A stretch of DNA of 64,000 bases from Pseudomonas antarctica (GTDB lineage: Bacteria > Pseudomonadota > Gammaproteobacteria > Pseudomonadales > Pseudomonadaceae), in NCBI RefSeq assembly GCF_001647715.1, contig NZ_CP015600.1:3286001-3350000 (forward strand), written 5' to 3'. The notes below the pieces were generated by a model that did not search any database, had not been told where the DNA came from, and saw nothing but the letters and a program-made list of their open reading frames with translations. Numbering within the stretch: the first letter of the stretch is position 1; every line of letters starts with the position of its first letter. This document shows, one piece after another, positions 9,715-18,900 of this stretch. A program made the position numbers and the translations under genes.

Positions 9715-11217
9715 TTGTCTACATCCAAAGAGCTGTTCAGTGAAAAGGCGGCCACCGGCATCGAAGGTCTTGACGACATTCTTTCCGGCGGGCTTTCGCG
9801 CAGCCACCTGTTCCTGCTGGAAGGCGAACCCGGCACCGGTAAAACCACCGTAGCGCTGCACTTTCTGCAGGACGGCGCAAAGAACGGTGAACGATCCTTG
9901 TACATCACCCTGTCCGAAACCGAACGGGAGTTGCGCCAAGGCGCCGAATCCCATGGCTGGGACCTGGATGACAATATCCATATCTTCGAACTGACCCCGC
10001 CGGAAAGCCTGCTCGACGCCGATCACCAACAAAGCTTGCTGTACTCCTCCGACCTGGAACTGGGCGAAGCCACTCGACAGATTTTTGAAGAGGTGGAACG
10101 GGTCAAACCGTCGCGGGTGGTCATCGACAGCCTCTCGGAAATCCGTCTGCTCGCGCAAAGCTCGCTGCGCTATCGCCGGCAGATCCTGGCGATCAAGCAC
10201 TACTTTGTGCGCTACAACGCCACGGTGCTGTTACTGGACGACCTGACCACCGAATCCCTGGACAAGACCGTACACAGCGTGGCCCACGGGGTGGTTCGCC
10301 TGGAAGAATTGACGCCCACCTACGGCGCCGAGCGCCGTCGCGTGCGGATTGTGAAATACCGTGGCCAGAAGTACCGCGGCGGGTTCCATGACTTCACCAT
10401 CATGGCCGACGGCATCCACGTATTCCCCCGCCTGGTAGCGGCCGAGCACCGTGGTGGTTACGTGCGTGAGACCCTGAGCAGTGGCATCCGCGAAATGGAT
10501 GCCTTGATGGGCGGCGGGGTCGAGACCGGCTCCAGCACCTTGATCCTCGGCCCTGCCGGTACCGGCAAATCCCTGATCTCGATGATCTTTGCCGCAGCCG
10601 CCGTGGCCCGTGGCGAGAAAGCCGCGTTGTTTATTTTCGACGAAGAGCTGGGCTTGTTGTTCGAGCGCATGAACAACATGGGCATCGACCTCGCCGCCCT
10701 GCAAGCCACGGGCAACCTGCTGATCGAACAGGTGGACGCAGCCGAGCTTTCTCCTGGCGAGTTTTCGCACCGCGTGCGGCGCTGCGTCGACGAGCGCGGG
10801 ATCAAAACCGTGGTGATCGACAGTATCAACGGCTACCAGGCCGCAATGCCGGAAGAAAACTCACTGATTTTGCATATGCACGAACTGCTGCTGTACCTCA
10901 ACCGCCGGGGCGCCGCGACCTTCATGACGGTGGCCCAGCACGGGCTGGTCGGCGATATGCAGGCGCCCGTGGACATTACCTATCTGGCCGACACCGTGAT
11001 TCTGCTGCGTTACTTCGAAGCGCTCGGCAAAGTTCGCCGGGCCATTTCGATTATCAAGAAACGCACCGGCGCCCATGAGTCGACCATTCGCGAGTATCGA
11101 ATCAGCGCGCGTGGCTTGACTATTGGTGAACCCCTCGACAATTTCCAAGGCGTACTGCGCGGCATCCCGACTTATATGGGCGCCGGTTCCCCGCTGCTCA
11201 AGGAAGACGGCGTGTGA
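9715..11217 (+). CDS. KaiC-like circadian-type double RecA ATPase
   Basis: A 500-residue protein with two tandem RecA/KaiC domains. Walker A loops are EGEPGTGKTTVALHF in the first and GPAGTGKSLISMIF in the second, with Walker B-like strands VVIDSLSEI and VVIDSINGY. Such KaiC homologues outside cyanobacteria are often found without kaiA or kaiB and with histidine kinases, as here: its stop overlaps the start of the kinase gene by four bases. The TTG at 9715 is chosen as start because GAGGG lies seven bases before it and the conserved MSTSKELFSEKAATGIEGLD begins there; TTG 9691 and GTG 9697 are in-frame alternatives. It may phosphorylate itself or pass a signal to the kinase. Confidence 0.9.
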   Translation: MSTSKELFSEKAATGIEGLDDILSGGLSRSHLFLLEGEPGTGKTTVALHFLQDGAKNGERSLYITLSETERELRQGAESHGWDLDDNIHIFELTPPESLLDADHQQSLLYSSDLELGEATRQIFEEVERVKPSRVVIDSLSEIRLLAQSSLRYRRQILAIKHYFVRYNATVLLLDDLTTESLDKTVHSVAHGVVRLEELTPTYGAERRRVRIVKYRGQKYRGGFHDFTIMADGIHVFPRLVAAEHRGGYVRETLSSGIREMDALMGGGVETGSSTLILGPAGTGKSLISMIFAAAAVARGEKAALFIFDEELGLLFERMNNMGIDLAALQATGNLLIEQVDAAELSPGEFSHRVRRCVDERGIKTVVIDSINGYQAAMPEENSLILHMHELLLYLNRRGAATFMTVAQHGLVGDMQAPVDITYLADTVILLRYFEALGKVRRAISIIKKRTGAHESTIREYRISARGLTIGEPLDNFQGVLRGIPTYMGAGSPLLKEDGV

Positions 11218-12884
11218 CCGGTCTTTCCCCCCTCTCCGAACGCGCAATCATCCTCGCGCCATTGGGCCGTGACAGCTCTCTGGCGCTGAAGATGCTCAAC
11301 GAAGCCGGCTACAGCGGCATGATTGCCGGCAACCTGACGGCACTCTGCGAGGCCCTGGAGCAAGGCGCCGGTATGCTGTTGATTGCCGCTGAAGCCCTGC
11401 GCGGTGTCGATTTGGAACCGCTGCTGGAATACCTGCATGAACAACCGGCCTGGTCAGACCTGCCCATCGTACTGATGACCCACCATGGTGGCAGCGAACA
11501 GAATGGCTCATCCCATCTGAGCGGGCTGCTGGGCAACGTGACCTTCCTGGAGCGGCCCTTCCATCCCGTGACCCTGATCAGCCTGGTGAGCGCGGCCCTG
11601 CGCGGTCGGCGTCGGCAATATGACGCGCGTGACCGCCTGATCGACTTGAGCGAGAGTGAACTGCGCCTGCAACGTACCCTCGAGACCCTTGAGCAGCAGG
11701 TCGAAGAGCGCACGGCGCAGTTGCGCAGCAACGAAGAAGCGCTGCGTCAGTCGCAAAAAATGGAAGCTGTGGGACAGCTGACGGGCGGCATCGCCCATGA
11801 CTTCAACAACATGCTCACCGGGATCATCGGCAGCCTGGAACTGCTGCGCAGGCGCGTTTCGCGCGGGAAGCTGGATGATCTGGACAGCCTGATCGACCTG
11901 GGTGTCACCTCCGCCAACCGCGCCGCCGGCCTGACCCATCGGCTGCTGGCGTTCTCCCGTCGCCAATCCCTCGATCCCAAGCCCGTGGAGATCAACCAGT
12001 TGGTCGCCTCCATGGGCGAACTGCTGCAGCGCAGCATCAACGAAAGCATTAGCCTGGATATGCGCCTGACCGACGCGCTGTGGACCGCCGAAGCCGACCC
12101 CAACCAACTGGAAAGTGCCCTGCTCAACCTGGTGATCAACGCGCGTGATGCCATGCCCAACGGCGGCAGCCTTATCGTGGAGACCACCAACCGCCACCTC
12201 GACAGTGTGTTCACCGCCGCCTACGGCACGTTGATGCCAGGCGATTATGTCGAACTGAGCGTGAGTGACACCGGTTGCGGTATCCCTGAGAGCCTGATTG
12301 GTCGCGTCTTCGACCCCTTCTTCACCACCAAGCCGATTGGCCAGGGAACGGGCCTCGGCCTGTCGATGATCTATGGCTTCGCCCGGCAATCCCATGGCCA
12401 TGTGATCATCCACAGTGAAGTTGGCAAGGGCACGACCGTCAGCCTGTTCCTTCCACGCTTTATCGGTGAGCCGGTGACGGCCGCCGCCGTTAACCCGGCG
12501 CTGTTGCCGTTTGCCAATCCTGGCGAGACGGTATTGATCGTCGAAGACGACCCCGCCGTGCGTGTGCTGGTCAGCGCTGTACTCACGGAATTGGGGTATG
12601 CCTTTGTGGAAGCAGGTGACGCCAACACCGCCGTACCGATCATTGAGTCTGACCAGCGCATTGACCTGTTGATCAGCGATGTCGGACTGCCCGGCATGAA
12701 CGGGCGGCAACTGGCGGAAATCGGGCGGCAACTGCGCCCGGAGCTGAAAGTGCTGTTTATCACCGGCTATGCCGAGCATGCAGCCGTGCGAGGTGGCTTC
12801 CTGGACCCGGGCATGCAACTGATCACCAAACCGTTCACGTTTGACCTGCTGACGGAAAAGGTGCGGGAGATGATCAAGCAATAG
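11214..12884 (+). CDS. hybrid histidine kinase with N-terminal pseudo-receiver and C-terminal receiver
   Basis: A 556-residue soluble kinase with no membrane segment. Residues about 5-130 fold like a receiver, but the position of the phospho-acceptor is occupied by LLIAAEALRG, with no aspartate. A coiled coil (about 140-180) leads into the dimerisation helix with His195 in GGIAHDFNN. The HATPase domain follows, with NLVINARDAMP, DTGCGIP and GTGLGLSMIYGF boxes. The C-terminal receiver (about residues 435-550) has VEDD, the acceptor Asp in LLISDVGLPGMNG, and Lys in ITKPF. The GTG start overlaps the KaiC-like stop (GTGA), so translation is coupled; the KaiC-like protein is the likely input. Confidence 0.92.
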   Translation: MTGLSPLSERAIILAPLGRDSSLALKMLNEAGYSGMIAGNLTALCEALEQGAGMLLIAAEALRGVDLEPLLEYLHEQPAWSDLPIVLMTHHGGSEQNGSSHLSGLLGNVTFLERPFHPVTLISLVSAALRGRRRQYDARDRLIDLSESELRLQRTLETLEQQVEERTAQLRSNEEALRQSQKMEAVGQLTGGIAHDFNNMLTGIIGSLELLRRRVSRGKLDDLDSLIDLGVTSANRAAGLTHRLLAFSRRQSLDPKPVEINQLVASMGELLQRSINESISLDMRLTDALWTAEADPNQLESALLNLVINARDAMPNGGSLIVETTNRHLDSVFTAAYGTLMPGDYVELSVSDTGCGIPESLIGRVFDPFFTTKPIGQGTGLGLSMIYGFARQSHGHVIIHSEVGKGTTVSLFLPRFIGEPVTAAAVNPALLPFANPGETVLIVEDDPAVRVLVSAVLTELGYAFVEAGDANTAVPIIESDQRIDLLISDVGLPGMNGRQLAEIGRQLRPELKVLFITGYAEHAAVRGGFLDPGMQLITKPFTFDLLTEKVREMIKQ

Positions 12885-12909
12885 GGCTGCATGGCAGCCC
12901 TGGCGAGCT

Positions 12910-13287
12910 TCAGGCCAGCAAACGCTGGATATGCTCTTGCAGCGTGTCCAGGTCAAAAGGCTTGGCCAGGATCGGCGCGTTGCGCGTGATCGGGCTGTTG
13001 CAGTCAAGAATTTCCTGCGGGTAGCCGCTGATAAAAATGACTTTCAGTTCCGGTCGCAACTTGATCGCCGGCTCGGCGATCTGCACACCGGAAATGCCAC
13101 CCGGCAAACGGTAGTCCGTCACCATCAGGTCCAGGTGCGGCTTGGTCGCAAGGATTTCAAAGGCCTGCTCCCCATCGATCGCCTTCAATACCCGGTAGCC
13201 CAGGCCGGCCAGGTATTCACCCAGCACGAACATAATGGATTCGTCGTCTTCGACGATCAGTACGACATCTTGTGCATCTTCACTCAT
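12910..13287 (-). CDS. single-domain response regulator (receiver only)
   Basis: A 125-residue stand-alone receiver. It has the acidic pair in VEDDES, the acceptor Asp in LDLMVTDYRLPGG, Thr/Ser in IFISGYP and Lys in LAKPFDL. No output domain exists, so it should act as a phosphate shuttle or sink or by protein contact. The ATG at 13287 is preferred because AAAGG precedes it and the receiver fold begins there; an upstream start at 13335 would add 16 residues unlike the family. It follows the REC-kinase gene by 78 bases on the same strand and is likely the last gene of that signalling cassette. Confidence 0.9.
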   Translation of the reverse strand: MSEDAQDVVLIVEDDESIMFVLGEYLAGLGYRVLKAIDGEQAFEILATKPHLDLMVTDYRLPGGISGVQIAEPAIKLRPELKVIFISGYPQEILDCNSPITRNAPILAKPFDLDTLQEHIQRLLA

Positions 13288-13365
13288 GGGAAGCCTTTGT
13301 CCGGTCAATTGCTGCAAGTACGACCATGGGGTCACGCAGAGGTTGCGTCGAGGTGACGATTGATT

Positions 13366-14559
13366 TCATACCGACGCCTCAAGAGGCAGGCACACCCGAA
13401 ACAAGGCGCCCTCGCCTATGCGGCTTTCGACCTCGATGGCGCCGCCGTGGGCGGTCACGATCTGCTCGGAGATAAACAACCCCAAGCCCAGGCCTGCCGC
13501 TACATGGCTGGCCGAGACACGCTCGAATTGCTGGAAAATACGCTTCTGGTTGTCTTCGCTGATACCAATGCCATGGTCACGCACTTCAACGCGCGCCTCG
13601 CCGTGTGAGGTATATACCCGCACAGCCACAGGGCTCTTGGCCCCGTAGCGCAACGCATTGGTGAGCAGGTTGGTCACCACCTGTTCGATGCGAAACTCAT
13701 CCCAATTACCCACGACGCCCTCTTCGGCCTCCAGGTCCATGGTCGAGCCCGCCGCGGCCACCTGCGGCGCGAAGTTCTGCACCAGGTTACGCACCAGTTG
13801 GGTCAGGTCGAAACGCGCCGGGCGAATCGACAGCTTGCCGGTGCGGATGCGCGACACGTCGAGCATGTCTTCGATCAGGCGAATCAGGCTCTGGATCTGG
13901 CGCTCATCGCGGTCGACCATCGCGTGCATCTTGTCCAGCGTAAACGCAGCGGCGTTATCACGCGCCAGGTGCATCTTGCGCAGCTGGGTCTCCAGGATCA
14001 GCCCGTTAAGCGGCGTACGCACTTCGTGGGCGACGATTGACATGAAGTCGTCACGCATGCGCACCGCCTGCTCCAGCTCGGACTGGGTGGCCTGCAGGCG
14101 CGTCAGCAACAGTTCCTGCTCACGGCGGCTGCGCTCCAGGGCTTCCACCTGCAGTTTCATGGCCTTGCTCTGGCGATACAGGTCTACGAACACATTGACC
14201 TTGCTCTTGACCGCATGGATATCCAGCGGTTTGTGCAAGAAGTCCACGGCACCGCTTTCATAGCCTTTGAAGGCATAGTTGAGTTCACGGCCGGCAGCGC
14301 TGACGAACACAATCGGGATATTCTTGGTTTTTTCAGTGCCGCGCATCAGTTCGGCCAGCTCGAAACCGTTCATGCCGGGCATCTGCACATCGAGAATCGC
14401 CATGGCGAACTCGTGCTCCAGCAACAGTGACAAGGCCTCGTCGGCGCTCAATGCCTTGAAGACCTGGCGATCCTCGCGCTTGATCAGCGCCTCGAGGGCC
14501 AGCAGGTTTTCCGGCAGATCATCGACGATCAGCAGTTTGGCCTGGACAGTACTTAACAT
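13366..14559 (-). CDS. receiver-histidine kinase fusion (REC-HisKA-HATPase)
   Basis: A 397-residue protein that begins with a full receiver (residues 1-125; VDDLPEN, acceptor Asp in AILDVQMPGMNG, Lys in LHKPLD), followed by a coiled coil and a kinase core. The phospho-accepting His is in SIVAHEVRTPLNG (about residue 178), and the ATP-lid boxes are NLLTNALRYGA, DHGIGIS and AAGLGLGLFI. No membrane segment is present. A kinase controlled by an attached N-terminal receiver takes its input from another kinase, probably the large hybrid kinase at the head of this cassette. Its start overlaps the end of cheB by seven bases. Confidence 0.92.
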   Translation of the reverse strand: MLSTVQAKLLIVDDLPENLLALEALIKREDRQVFKALSADEALSLLLEHEFAMAILDVQMPGMNGFELAELMRGTEKTKNIPIVFVSAAGRELNYAFKGYESGAVDFLHKPLDIHAVKSKVNVFVDLYRQSKAMKLQVEALERSRREQELLLTRLQATQSELEQAVRMRDDFMSIVAHEVRTPLNGLILETQLRKMHLARDNAAAFTLDKMHAMVDRDERQIQSLIRLIEDMLDVSRIRTGKLSIRPARFDLTQLVRNLVQNFAPQVAAAGSTMDLEAEEGVVGNWDEFRIEQVVTNLLTNALRYGAKSPVAVRVYTSHGEARVEVRDHGIGISEDNQKRIFQQFERVSASHVAAGLGLGLFISEQIVTAHGGAIEVESRIGEGALFRVCLPLEASV

Positions 14560-15152
14560 GGGGAAGGTTCCAGGGAAGCCAGCAGTGAGCCAATCTGGCT
14601 CAACGTTAGAATATGATCAGGTGTATGCAAGGCCAGGGCCGCCAGGGGCATCACGGCGATGCGTGCTTCTGTGGGTTCTTGTACGACGGTGGTGCCACCC
14701 GATTGTTTGACGTGGGCAAGGCCGCGCGCGCCATCATGGTTGGCGCCCGTCAGCAGAACCGCCATCAAACCGGTGCCATAGGCATCGGCAGCGGACGCAA
14801 ACAAATAATCGATCGCGGGTCGGGAATGGTGTACGCGGTCTTCCTGGCTCAGGGACAGGCTGCGATCGTTTTCCACCGACAGGTGATAGCCGGGCCCGGC
14901 AAAATACAAGGTGCCCGCCACTATCACTTCCTTGTCTCGTGCTTCTTGCACCGGGATGCGCAGGCGCCGTGCAAAGACTTCGGCCAACTGGCTACGGCGC
15001 TCATCCGGCAGGTGCAATACGGCAATGATCGGCACACTGAAGGTACCGGGCAACGTGCCAAAAATACTCAGCAACGCCTCGACACCGCCGGCGGAAGCGC
15101 CGACGACGATGGCTTCAATCCCGCTGATCGGGCTGGTTGCGGCGTCGCTCAT
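14553..15152 (-). CDS. CheB-type protein-glutamate methylesterase domain protein (no receiver)
   Basis: A 199-residue protein made only of a CheB catalytic domain. The Ser-His-Asp set is visible: Ser in VVGASAGGVEAL near the start, His in AVLHLPDERRSQL, and Asp in LTGANHDGARGL. The receiver that normally controls CheB is missing. ATG 15152 overlaps the cheR stop by four bases (ATGA), the expected coupled arrangement. The frame continues upstream into cheR, but that part is the shadow of cheR. No chemoreceptor gene is present in the window, so the substrate may be a non-chemotaxis target or the enzyme may act within the kinase cascade. Confidence 0.9.
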   Translation of the reverse strand: MSDAATSPISGIEAIVVGASAGGVEALLSIFGTLPGTFSVPIIAVLHLPDERRSQLAEVFARRLRIPVQEARDKEVIVAGTLYFAGPGYHLSVENDRSLSLSQEDRVHHSRPAIDYLFASAADAYGTGLMAVLLTGANHDGARGLAHVKQSGGTTVVQEPTEARIAVMPLAALALHTPDHILTLSQIGSLLASLEPSPC

Positions 15153-15979
15153 GATTTTCGGTAGATCCGTTCCTGCTTGACCAAGGGTTCGAACTGCTTG
15201 CTGTAAGCGGAAAAATCCAGGGTTTCCTTGCTGCCCAGCACCAGAAAACCGCGATGGCACAGCGACTCATGAAACAACCCGAACGCTCGATCCTGTAATT
15301 TTTTATTGAAATAAATCAGCACGTTGCGGCATGAAATTAATTGAGTTTCTGAGAATACACTGTCGGTTGCCAAGCTGTGATCGGCAAAGGTGACGTTCTC
15401 GCGCAGTGTCTTGTCGAAGATCGCATAATCGTAGGCCGCCGTGTAGTAATCGGCAAATGAACGCTGCCCGCCGGCCTGCTGATAGTTGGCGGTGTAGGCC
15501 CGCACATTCTCCAGGGAGAAGATGCCTTGCTTGGCTTTTTCCAGCGATGCCGGATTGATATCCGTTGCATAGATGATCGTGCGCTCCAGCAAGCCTTCTT
15601 CGCGCAGCAGGATGGCCATGGAGTACACCTCCTCCCCCGTGCTGCAACCGGCGATCCAGATCTTGATCGACGGGTAGGTCTTGAGCAACGGCACCACCTC
15701 CTGGCGGATCGCCAGGAAGTGCGACGGGTCGCGAAACATCTCGCTCACCGGAATCGTCAGAAATTGCAGCAACTGCATGAACGCGGCGGGGTCGTGCAGC
15801 ACGCGCTCCTGCAGCGCGGAAATAGTGGCGCAGCCAAACTGGTGTAAGGCGTGGGCCACACGTCTTTTGACTGACGCACCCGAGTAGTCGCGAAAGTCAT
15901 AGCTGTACTTGAGGTAAATCGCCTCGATCAGCAGGCGCAGCTCAATATCGCTGCTTTTATCCAAAAAACTTCGCTCCAC
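15149..15979 (-). CDS. CheR-type S-adenosylmethionine-dependent methyltransferase
   Basis: A 276-residue CheR homologue: an N-terminal helical domain (about residues 10-75, with YDFRDYSGASVKRRV) and a SAM-binding domain with IWIAGCSTGEEVYSMAI as the glycine motif and LISCRNVLIYFNK near residue 215. CheR enzymes methylate glutamates of receptors. The start is GTG immediately after the TAA of the large hybrid kinase, with no gap, and the 3' end overlaps cheB by four bases. The kinase-cheR-cheB order without receptor genes suggests that this module is not for flagellar chemotaxis. Confidence 0.92.
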   Translation of the reverse strand: MERSFLDKSSDIELRLLIEAIYLKYSYDFRDYSGASVKRRVAHALHQFGCATISALQERVLHDPAAFMQLLQFLTIPVSEMFRDPSHFLAIRQEVVPLLKTYPSIKIWIAGCSTGEEVYSMAILLREEGLLERTIIYATDINPASLEKAKQGIFSLENVRAYTANYQQAGGQRSFADYYTAAYDYAIFDKTLRENVTFADHSLATDSVFSETQLISCRNVLIYFNKKLQDRAFGLFHESLCHRGFLVLGSKETLDFSAYSKQFEPLVKQERIYRKS

Positions 15980-18900
15980 TTAAATGCGTTCCATCTTCGG
16001 TAGCCATACGCGAATCAGCGAGAACAAACGGTCCAGGTCGATCGGCTTGGCCAGGTAGTCGTTCGAGCCCGCCGCGAGACAACGTTCCTGATCGTCTTTC
16101 ATGGCCTTGGCCGTCACTGCAATGATTGGCAGCTTTTTCCAGCGCGGGTCCTGGCGGATCAAGGTGGTAGCCTCGTAACCGTCCATTTCCGGCATCATCA
16201 CGTCCATCAACACCAGGTCCACGTCGTCAACTTCATTGAGTTTGTCGATCGCCTCACGGCCGTTACGCCCGATCACCACCACGGCGCCCTTGTGCTCCAG
16301 GGCACTGGTCAGGGCGAAGATGTTACGCACATCGTCGTCCACCAACAGGATCTTGCGACCTTCAAAGACCTTGTCGCGGCTGCGGGCGGTCTTGAGCATC
16401 TTCTGGCGGTCATGGGACAGCTGGGATTCGACTTTGTGCAGAAAGAGTGTCACTTCGTCCAGCAAGCGTTCAGGTGAGCGCGCGCCTTTGATGATGATCG
16501 AGCGCGAATACTTGCGCAGCTCCGCCTCTTCGTCACGGGTCAGGTTGCGCCCGGTGTAGACGATTACCGGCGGGAACGAGCAGATGTCTTCGGTCGCCAT
16601 GCGCTTGAGCAGCTCATTGCCGAGCATGTCCGGCAGTTTGAGGTCGATGATCATGCAGTCGTAAATATTCGTGCGCAGCAGGTCCAGCGCGGCCTGGGCG
16701 TAGCCTACATCGGTGATTTCAATGTCATCGTCGCCGATCAAGCGGGCAATGCTGTCGCGTTGCAGGTCATCGTCTTCCACCAGCAGTACGCGTTTGACCT
16801 TCTGGGTCAATTTGGCTTCCAGGCGCGCAAACACATCCTTGAGCTCTTCGCGGGTGGTCGGTTTGACCGCATACCCGATGGCGCCCATGTGCATCGCGGC
16901 CTCGACGCGATCTTCCACAGAGATCACATGCACCGGAATGTGGCGGGTATTGGCGTGTTCCTTGAGGCGTTGCAGCACGGTCAGCCCGGAATGGTCGGGC
17001 AGGCGCATGTCCAACAGGATGGCGTCGGGGATGAACTCCTCGGCCAGGCTGTAGCCTTCGTCCGCGCCATGGGCGACCAGGCAGTTGTAGCCCAGCTCGT
17101 GGGCGAGATCGAACAGGATGCGCGCAAAATTGGGTTCGTCTTCCACCACCAGAATACAACGGGTGGTGAACGGTGCCTTGTCGCGATCATCGGCAAAACG
17201 CGGGATCTGTTGTGCGTCGGCAATCGGCAACACAGAGACCACAACAGGCTTCGGTGCAGGCGCCGCGACGACTTGGCGTGGCGGCTCGATCGGCGCGTCG
17301 TTCTGCGCGTGTTCCACGTACTGCTCCGGCAACACCAGGGTAAACACGCTGCCCTTGCCCGGCTCGCTGGTCACGCTGATATAGCCGCCGAGCAACGTCG
17401 CCAGGTCACGCGAGATCGACAAGCCCAGGCCGGTCCCGCCGTAACGGCGGTTGGTCGTGCCATCCGCCTGACGGAACGCCTCGAAGATGCTTTCCTGCTG
17501 GTCCGGCGAAATGCCGATCCCTGAGTCCCGCACGGTAAAGGCAATGCCGCCCTCCCCGGCACGAGACACCGAGAGGCTGACCTCACCTTGCTCAGTGAAC
17601 TTGACGGCGTTGGACAGCAGGTTCTTGAGGATCTGCTCCAGACGCTGGCGGTCGGTAAACAGCATCGTCGGTGAGTCTGCCTGTACCTCAACCTGGAAGC
17701 CCAGCTTGCGGTCGGCGGTCAGCGGTTCGAACATGACACGCAAGCCATCGACCAGCCGCGCGACGCTGGAGTTTTCCGGGCGCACCTCCAGTTTGCCGGC
17801 TTCTACCTTGGAAATGTCGAGGATGTCGTTGATCAGGTTAAGCAAGTCATTACCGGCCGAATAGATGGATTCGGCGAACTTGACTTGTTCTGCGCTGAGG
17901 TTTTCCTGAGGGTTCTCCGCCAGCAGCTTGGCCAGAATCAGCGAGCTGTTCAGCGGTGTGCGCAACTCATGGGACATGTTGGCGAGGAACTCGGACTTGT
18001 ACTTGCTGGAGCGCTGCAATTCATCTGCGCGGTCTTCCAGTTCGATCTGGGCGCGGTTCAGCTCGACGTTTTTGCGGTCCATGGCATCGCGCTGCTCGGC
18101 CAGGGTTTGCGTCTGCGCGGCCAACTGCTCGTTGGTCTGCTCAAGCTCGGCCTGCTGGGTTTCCAGGTGAGCCTGGGATTCCTTGAGAATGCGCGACTGC
18201 TCTTCCAGCTCTTCGTTGGCGGTCTTGAGCTCTTCCTGCTGCACTTGCAGCTCTTCGTTGAGTTGCTGGGTCTCGGCCAGCACTTCTTGCAGGCGCTGGC
18301 GATAACGGGCAGCTTCGATGGACGTGCCAATATTGCCGGCAATCAATTCCAGCAATTCGACATCACGCTCTTCCAGCGGGCGCAGGAAGCCCAGTTCGAT
18401 GACGCCGTTGACACGGTCGTCGTCGCTGGTCGGCATCACCAGCACACTGCGGGTTGAGCCTTCGCCCAGGCCCGAACTGACCTTGAAGTAATCCACCGGC
18501 ACATCGTCCAGGCGAATCAGGCGATCGAGCTGGGCGGCCTGCCCAACGATGCCCTCGTCACTGTAGATCGACTGTTCCTGCTGCTCCTGTTCACGGGAGA
18601 AGCCATACGTGGCAACACGTCTGAGGCCGCCGTGCTCTTCACGCACATACAGCGCAGCCACGACCGAGCCCATGTACTGGGCGAAGAAATGCAGGATGTT
18701 GCGCCCCAGCAAATTCACGCTGAGTTGCCCCAGCACTTGTTCGGCCAGCTCGGTTTGACCGTTGCGTAACCAAGCCTGCTGTTCCAGGCGCCGGGCGATC
18801 TTCTGTTGTGACGCGAGGTTTGCGCTGTAACTATCTGATAAGGATACTAAATTCTTCCTGCCGCTGTACGCCAAAAAACCGCTTAGGCCGAGCACAAAGG

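Noticed and set aside
11508..13007. 499-codon open frame antisense to the hybrid kinase
   Set aside because: Low-complexity His/Gln/Arg-rich translation typical of the reverse of a GC-rich gene; the kinase on the plus strand has complete motifs.
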